A stretch of DNA of 64,000 bases from positions 15,046,187-15,110,186 of the forward strand of contig CM032663.1 in NCBI GenBank assembly GCA_019095985.1. Reading direction: 5' to 3'. The translations under genes were made by a program, and so were the position numbers. Below are positions 58,769-64,000 of the stretch, piece after piece. This stretch comes from Streblospio benedicti. Lineage: Eukaryota > Annelida > Polychaeta > Spionida > Spionidae. Under the pieces are notes generated by a model that saw nothing but the letters and a program-made list of their open reading frames with translations, had not been told where the DNA came from and searched no databases. The first letter of the stretch is position 1; each line of letters opens with the position of its first letter.

Positions 58769-60241
58769 GTAAGCCGCGCCCGGTGATGGTGGCGTGTTTG
58801 TGTAACCTGTCTTATGTGGACACCTTCTGAAGAAGTGATACGTGTAATATAATAAGGTGTCCTTAAAAGAGAGATCCCTTTACTAGTTGTATACAGGAAA
58901 GGTAAAAGTGAAAGATGTCCACATAAAACGGGTTCTATAAATATAGGTGTCAACATGGACAAGTTCCACTGTACATGCTCTTCGTGGATACGTGCGTGCG
59001 TGCGTGCGTTTGATACATTGCAGATGTTATGAGTAATGCGCGCACGAGTGTATATGATGTTCTCATGCCAGGTTTTAAAAAAAGGGTGTGATGTATACCA
59101 TAATATGTACGAGAGTGCCTGAAAAACTCTTATCTGAGTAACAGATCCATTATGGGCAAATGTGAGAGAGCGTGTGCGTTTTTCCACACATCCCACTTCC
59201 TTGACCCCCCCCAACCACCACCACCACCACGACACACAGACACACAAATCTATCTTTTTCTGCCTTTTCTCCCACAACCCCGTCCCAAGAGTACCCACTC
59301 GCAGTCCACTTTGCCATTCTTGCAGAAAGTTTCACCATTTTGATCAGGTCTTGAACCAGAATCAATGTTTGATGGGGTAAATGCGAGTATATCAGTACAG
59401 AATATTGAAAAAAAGGAAAGAGGATCTCTTCAGAAGTGGACACAGATAATGCTTGTGCGTTTGGTATGCATACTGCTTACAACTCATTTGAGTAGGAGAG
59501 ATATTGTATTAAAACGTATACGCTATGTGACACATAGAGATGTTAGAAAATGTCGTTTGTTCATAACCGGTGGGAAAGTAAGCTTGTAAACCTGGAGTAA
59601 TTATACAAATGTGAAACTTATACACTCTTACGATCATAAAAATGTCCTTTAACCGTTTAAATGCTGCTCACTTTATCTGAGTCATGTGTGCTGATTTGGA
59701 TGTATACTTTTTTATTAGTCCATATGAGATCAACACGCCATAAATAATATCCATGTCCTTATTCAAGTCATGTGGATCAAGGGATGACATATCATTAAGA
59801 CAGCGTAAAATGTATATGAGCTTATTTACAGTTGCTAATTCACTGTTATCGTGCTCGAGCGACTTTACATTCACACCAGGGCATTGGCATCCTTGTCACA
59901 CCTTTCTCAACGCCAGTAAACACTGGAACGCTTGATTGATATTTTGCTGTTATTAATAAGGTTTATTCTCCCCCAACAATGGCATATGCATTTTGGTCCA
60001 TTTTGTGTGTGCGTGTTTACGGTTGTTAATTTTCTGTTTTGTTTTGTTTGTTTGTGCACGGTGTTCTAAAGATGTATTGTGAACAAAGTGGGTGTGTATA
60101 CTGCCGACTGTGAGCCCAGTATCTAGGCATACGTACACATCATCCAACGCAACCCGCGGCCTTCACAACAGCGACGGAGGTGGTCGAACGGGTCTGTGGG
60201 CGGTCTGGTAGACCTATGAGCCGGCTCCTCGTTGTGTATAA
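58769..60241. other. Intron or intergenic sequence, no exon recognised
   Basis: Contains a short TGCG repeat at 58983-59010, a CCA-rich stretch at about 59205-59235 and C-runs. Several small frames exist on both strands, but none has protein-like content that I would support. Confidence 0.4.
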
Positions 60242-60586
60242 TACGTCACAGGCTCTAGCAAGGGTCAGATAGAGATACGAGCCAGCTTCTTGTTGCGTAT
60301 CGACGTAACCACACGTACCTGGGATGTAGATCACCCTCCTGTACGGGTGGTGTGCAACCCCTGGATTCACGAAAGCCCCTCCCCCCGCCCCCCGGTGGAG
60401 GACTTCGCACCAGTGCTGACACGATCTGATAGGATGACCCTTATACAGCGCTATATGGAACACGGGGTCCTCATGGAGGGAGGACAGCTATACAGTAACA
60501 CACGGTGCTACGACTATCCCCAGACTGCTATAGAGTACATACGGTGCCACAGACTATCCCTGACTATCGACATTTGTCAAGACTGA
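60242..60586 (+). CDS. Possible terminal exon in a GC-rich block
   Basis: An open plus-strand frame ends at TGA (60584-60586) and reads TTRTWDVDHPPVRVVCNPWI, VEDFAPVLTRSDRMTLIQRY, MEHGVLMEGGQLYSNTRCYD and LSLTIDICQD. Composition is protein-like and GC-rich against AT-rich surroundings, and it lies on the same strand as the exon at 58664. No ATG or decisive acceptor fixes its start. The opposite strand is also open for about 107 codons (60140-60463), which weakens the case. Family unknown. Confidence 0.3.
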   Translation, partial: YVTGSSKGQIEIRASFLLRIDVTTRTWDVDHPPVRVVCNPWIHESPSPRPPVEDFAPVLTRSDRMTLIQRYMEHGVLMEGGQLYSNTRCYDYPQTAIEYIRCHRLSLTIDICQD

Positions 60587-60589
60587 ACC

Positions 60590-60772
60590 ACAATAGAACC
60601 TCTTAATTGAGACAACCTGTGGGACTGGCCTCAAGTGGTCTTGATAGAGAGTTATCTTTATAATGAGGTTCAATTTGGTCGCTTTATTAATTTTGGGAGC
60701 AACAGAAATGGTCTTACTACTGAGGTGGTCTCAATATAGAGGTGGGGTCTCAACTGGAGGTTCTACCGTACT
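60590..60772. mobile_element. Mariner-like MITE copy
   Basis: The left end reads AATAGAACCTCTTAATTGAG. The right end reads GGTCTCAACTGGAGGTTCTA then CCGTACTGTA. The interior carries GTGGTCT phrases of the same family as at 37625. Confidence 0.7.
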
Positions 60773-61420
60773 GTATTACGTTGGGTAACCTCAGTTTTGC
60801 TATCTGCTTTTAAAATATCAAAAAATGATGCTTATACTATGAACCATCTTAATTTCACGCCTAAAGTTGTGGAGAGGTTTTGACTTTTGAAGGGAAAAAC
60901 AGTCCCCCATATTTAGCATTTTCATACCACGCTAGATCTACATCTCATGATTTCTGCTTTATCTTAGTCTTCACATACCTATATGCTTAAATGATTATAT
61001 ATAACTAAACTTAATCTTGATACACATAGTATTTGGCACATGGAGTGGCATGTGGTGCTAAAAGTTACAATGAATTAGTGGCATATATCAAAGTCAGTGG
61101 ATTTTGATTTAGCGTCCATGACAACACCCTATAGCAACAGGCTATTCACTGGTAAGACTTTCATCATTTCCTGCTTTTAACGCTCAAATGCGCAACATTA
61201 CCCTTACACTATTCATACACTCTTTATCTTTTAATTACTTCAGACACTTTAGAATATGAATGGTAAATACTCTACATAGTTCACCAACTACCATTATCTA
61301 TTGTATGGGTAGGAAAAGAAAGTAGACAAGGAAACAGACCTCTCAAGGTAACTATACCAGAATCCTTGATAGCTCTACTCTTTTCCAAACTCAATAGCGC
61401 TGGTCAACATACATACAGTA
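60773..61420. other. AT-rich stretch, no feature seen
   Basis: No coding segment, repeat or RNA gene recognised. Confidence 0.4.
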
Positions 61421-61703
61421 AAACTGCTCTCCCCATGGTCTCAGTAGAGAGATAGTCTCTTTCGGTAGGCATAGGCAGATCCAGGTTTTTGGAAAAGGGA
61501 GGGCGCACTTAAGGAAGGGGGGGGGCGCACTTAAGGGATTTCATCAAAAACCCTATGAAAATGAAGTATTTTGGTGGGAAAGGGAGGCGCACGCTGCCCC
61601 CCCCTGTTCCGTCCATGAACGCTTGAGATCATGATAAATGAAATCTGATTATAGACGTGGTCTGTTTATAGAGGTGGTCTTAATTGGAGGTTCCTCTGTA
61701 CTC
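61421..61703. mobile_element. Mariner-like MITE interrupted by another repeat
   Basis: The left end (TACAGTAAAACTGCTCTCC) and right end (GTGGTCTTAATTGGAGGTTC then CTCTGTA) belong to the mariner-like MITE family. Between them, at about 61466-61640, lies an unrelated insert starting GGCAGATCCAGGTTTTTGG, with GGGCGCACTTAAG repeated. The GGCAGATCCAGGTTTTT word is also at about 38800, so the insert is itself a repeat. Confidence 0.65.
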
Positions 61704-63109
61704 AAAAACGGTGGATCAACAAATTGATGTACTTTTAGCAGCATATATCAAATACGTGTCAACGAATTATTTGACAAATAGCATTGACCAGGTGAGCTAT
61801 TTTATGAAAAGAAAATTGATAAGAATATACAGTTTCTACCTTTTAGCTGTATCAACAAATCGAGCCAGAATAAATTTGCTCAACGGTGATACTTTGAGAA
61901 GCTACTTAAATGGGGCAAGGCTGACCCGTTTGAGACACAAAAAGCTATTGAAATAAGAGTGTTGGCTAAACTATGAATTGAATGCTAACGAAATTATGAA
62001 AGCATTTCATAGGCTTCTGAACAAATAGTTGTGGATATATATGTGTGTTTTATGTCTGTAGTGTTGCATTACATTTTCAAGGTAAAACTGTGGCACTAGG
62101 TTATTTAAAGACGACAAGAATGGTGTCTTGGGGGAAATGTGCGCGAAAAGAATAGAAATTCTGTATATTCTGATAATATTCTGCTTCTCGGAGTATCCAG
62201 GCCTCACTTTCCCCTCACAACTTGTTATACGAGAAATGTCCCCAATTTTTAGACAAAATGTATTCTGTAAACTATTAGTGGGAGCTAGTAAATAGAAATT
62301 GCAGGTCAAATAAGACACCTGTGCAATTAACATATTTACACTCTGCAAACTTGTATGAACTTTTTAAGATATAGCATGTATTTAATAGAATTGATGGATG
62401 CCTTAATCAAATGCATCATAATCATTCTTCGTACACTTACACAACATTACACCTCATCATGAAAAACAGCCTTCCAATATGGACACCATGAAGCTTTTTA
62501 CTTTGTAAATATCCAGGTTATATGGAAGGTGACAGACACAGAATTTGACATGGCGTTGTGCACAGAGAGAGAAGAGAGTGGGGTAGAGCCGATAGTTCAT
62601 AAATAAAAGGAGTTGTTAGTGGTGCAGGTTATTAATAAAGATGTAAGTAAAGATTCAGAATTGGCTGTGGGCTAGGGTTTATTTTTAATGCCTCCAGTAT
62701 TGACTTGCTGACCACTTCTGCTGGGAGGCTGTTCCAGAGAACAATTTTATTCCTAATGTCGGGAGCGTGGATAGGTCCTTTCTTTTATGATAGATGGTTA
62801 ACATCATTATCATTGGATATTTTGAACTCTTTGTAAATGTACATTTAATAGTTGATTTGGTAATATTTAACAATTATGATATTGATTAAAATATGCTATA
62901 TTTCATTCGACTCCTTTTATGAAAAACAATCACTTAAAGTTTGATATTTTGATAAGATTATTGTCAAACAGCAAGTCTCAAATATTGGAAGTGTGTAGCT
63001 GAAAGCTGCGTCCGTTTCTATCGCAGACTTTCTACACGCGAATTTCTGTGTGCATGGGTGTGTCAGTGTGTAAACGAGCGGGGCTTTATTTCATTCATTT
63101 CATATCATG
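61704..63109. other. AT-rich stretch, no gene supported
   Basis: Several small open frames (for example 61684-61956 + and 62007-62348 -) have no recognisable motifs and AT-biased codons. I treat the region as intergenic or intronic. Confidence 0.4.
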
Positions 63110-63305
63110 AGACTTGGGAGTTGAAATGTGGGACATAGAACATGTGACCCGGGACCTTGCACAAGGAACACGGGGCATGCAACACGGGACATGGGAAATG
63201 GAATGTGGGACTTGGCCATGGAACTTGCATTGGGACACGGGACTGGGAACTTGTGACGTAAAACACGGGCCTTGGGACATGGGACACGGGACTTGGAATA
63301 TGGGA
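63110..63305. repeat. Degenerate minisatellite of GGGACaTGG-like units
   Basis: About 200 bp built from imperfect 9-14 base units around GGGACATGG, GGGACACGG and GGGACTTGG, in direct order, with scattered changes. It lies next to the TG/TGCG repeats. Confidence 0.8.
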
Positions 63306-63333
63306 CCATTTGAGACATTGCCTTTTGTGGAAG

Positions 63334-63336
<3 letters not shown>

Positions 63337-63426
<90 letters not shown>

Positions 63427-63430
63427 GTTG

Positions 63431-63506
<76 letters not shown>

Positions 63507-63507
63507 A
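63337..63507. repeat. Compound (TG)n-(TGCG)n-(TG)n microsatellite
   Basis: TG repeats from about 63337 to 63428, TGCG repeats to about 63482, then TG repeats to 63507. Apparent long frames here are only translated repeats. Confidence 0.95.
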
Positions 63508-63590
63508 AATCATTAAAAAACGTTCCAAAGATGTTGGGTGGCCCTGAAGAGGACCGTTGCGTTTCGGGGATGATGGTCAGCACTTTGACC

Positions 63591-64000
63591 TCACAAGTAA
63601 TGGTAAAACCAGTCATCGTCCTCACCATCCAGGAACTCATCCCCGGGGCACTGGTCGGGCTCTACCATGTTCAGCCAGTGCATCTGCTGGAGCAGGTCAC
63701 TGATCTTGGTGCTGAGGCACTCCATGTAGTACTCCAGCTCTTCCTGAACCTCGTCCACACCGCTCAGATTCTTCACCTCGAACATGATCGTCATCACGTC
63801 GTCGTGCGAATAGCCCATCTCGGTCAGCTCGGCTTTCTTCTGCTGGATGACCTGCTTGACCTTCGTGAGCTCTTCCTTAGCCCTGGTGTACTCGACATTC
63901 ACTTGCACGTACGTTGGAACGAGGCTCGCCACTTCGTCCGCAGGCATGGCCAGTGTCGCCTGCTCTGTGGGTTCTACTTCGCCGGGGAACCGGGTCCGGG
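63591..64000 (-). CDS. Terminal exon of a coiled-coil protein, partial at window edge
   Basis: The minus-strand frame is open from the window edge to TGA at 63591. It reads FPGEVEPTEQATLA, MPADEVASLVPTYVQVNVEY, TRAKEELTKVKQVIQQKKAE, LTEMGYSHDDVMTIMFEVKN, EELEYYMECLSTKISDLLQQ and an acidic end GDEFLDGEDDDWFYHYL. It predicts mostly helical, coiled-coil structure with an acidic, aromatic C-terminus. The frame continues upstream of the first ATG (63947), so the exon probably extends past the window, although a start at 63947 cannot be excluded. It is GC-rich with protein-like codon use. Family not recognised. Confidence 0.7.
   Translation of the reverse strand, partial: RTRFPGEVEPTEQATLAMPADEVASLVPTYVQVNVEYTRAKEELTKVKQVIQQKKAELTEMGYSHDDVMTIMFEVKNLSGVDEVQEELEYYMECLSTKISDLLQQMHWLNMVEPDQCPGDEFLDGEDDDWFYHYL

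Noticed and set aside
61684-61956. 90-codon plus-strand frame
   Set aside because: It begins inside a MITE end and has AT-driven codons with no recognisable motif.

Overview
The window is nuclear DNA from an animal, most likely a marine invertebrate. Its genes have many exons with GT-AG introns, it is AT-rich, and its repeats include CR1/L2-like and RTE-like LINEs, PIF/Harbinger, mariner-like MITEs, G-run repeats, microsatellites and one Ty3/Gypsy fossil. Two 100-N gaps (17392-17491 and 57860-57959) show it is a scaffold. I cannot name the species.

1-14495 (+): the 3' part of a gene for a large EGF-repeat protein. Twenty-five intact 111-bp phase 1-1 EGF exons, one wrecked exon and one partial exon lie in a higher-order tandem array (2793-9574). 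Then come a duplicated pair of Ser/Arg-rich tail exons and a basic C-terminus ending at 14495. A broken LTR retroelement (326-1990) sits in the first visible intron.

14496-31100: a repeat-dominated stretch. It holds a false duplication across the first gap, a 66-bp perfect inverted repeat (18627-19143), a G-run element with TAA flanks (20455-21503), a decayed Harbinger transposase (22799-23534), and a CR1/L2-type LINE (25990-29860). The LINE is split by a 1690-bp element with about 492-bp, almost identical inverted arms and a CATCC target-site duplication (28018-29707). An RTE-like fragment follows. A short acidic coding segment lies at 31134-31280.

31300-43600: a minus-strand gene for an H1-like basic protein joined to C2H2 zinc fingers (33889-36858), with one in-frame TAG between its halves; MITEs and a long CA repeat lie upstream.

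43654-48768 (+): a complete 10-exon ELP4 gene (Elongator subunit, 387 aa) with a LINE fragment in intron 3. Converging on it is a two-exon minus-strand C2H2 gene (50717-54145, about 660 aa).

55500-64000: an RTE-like LINE fragment, the last two exons of a minus-strand coiled-coil gene (57123-57859, cut by the second gap), a plus-strand first coding exon (58664-58768), a GC-rich possible exon (60242-60586), and the terminal exon of another minus-strand coiled-coil gene entering from the right edge (63591-64000). The genes look functionally unrelated: an extracellular EGF protein, a tRNA-modification subunit, two nuclear zinc-finger proteins and unidentified coiled-coil proteins.
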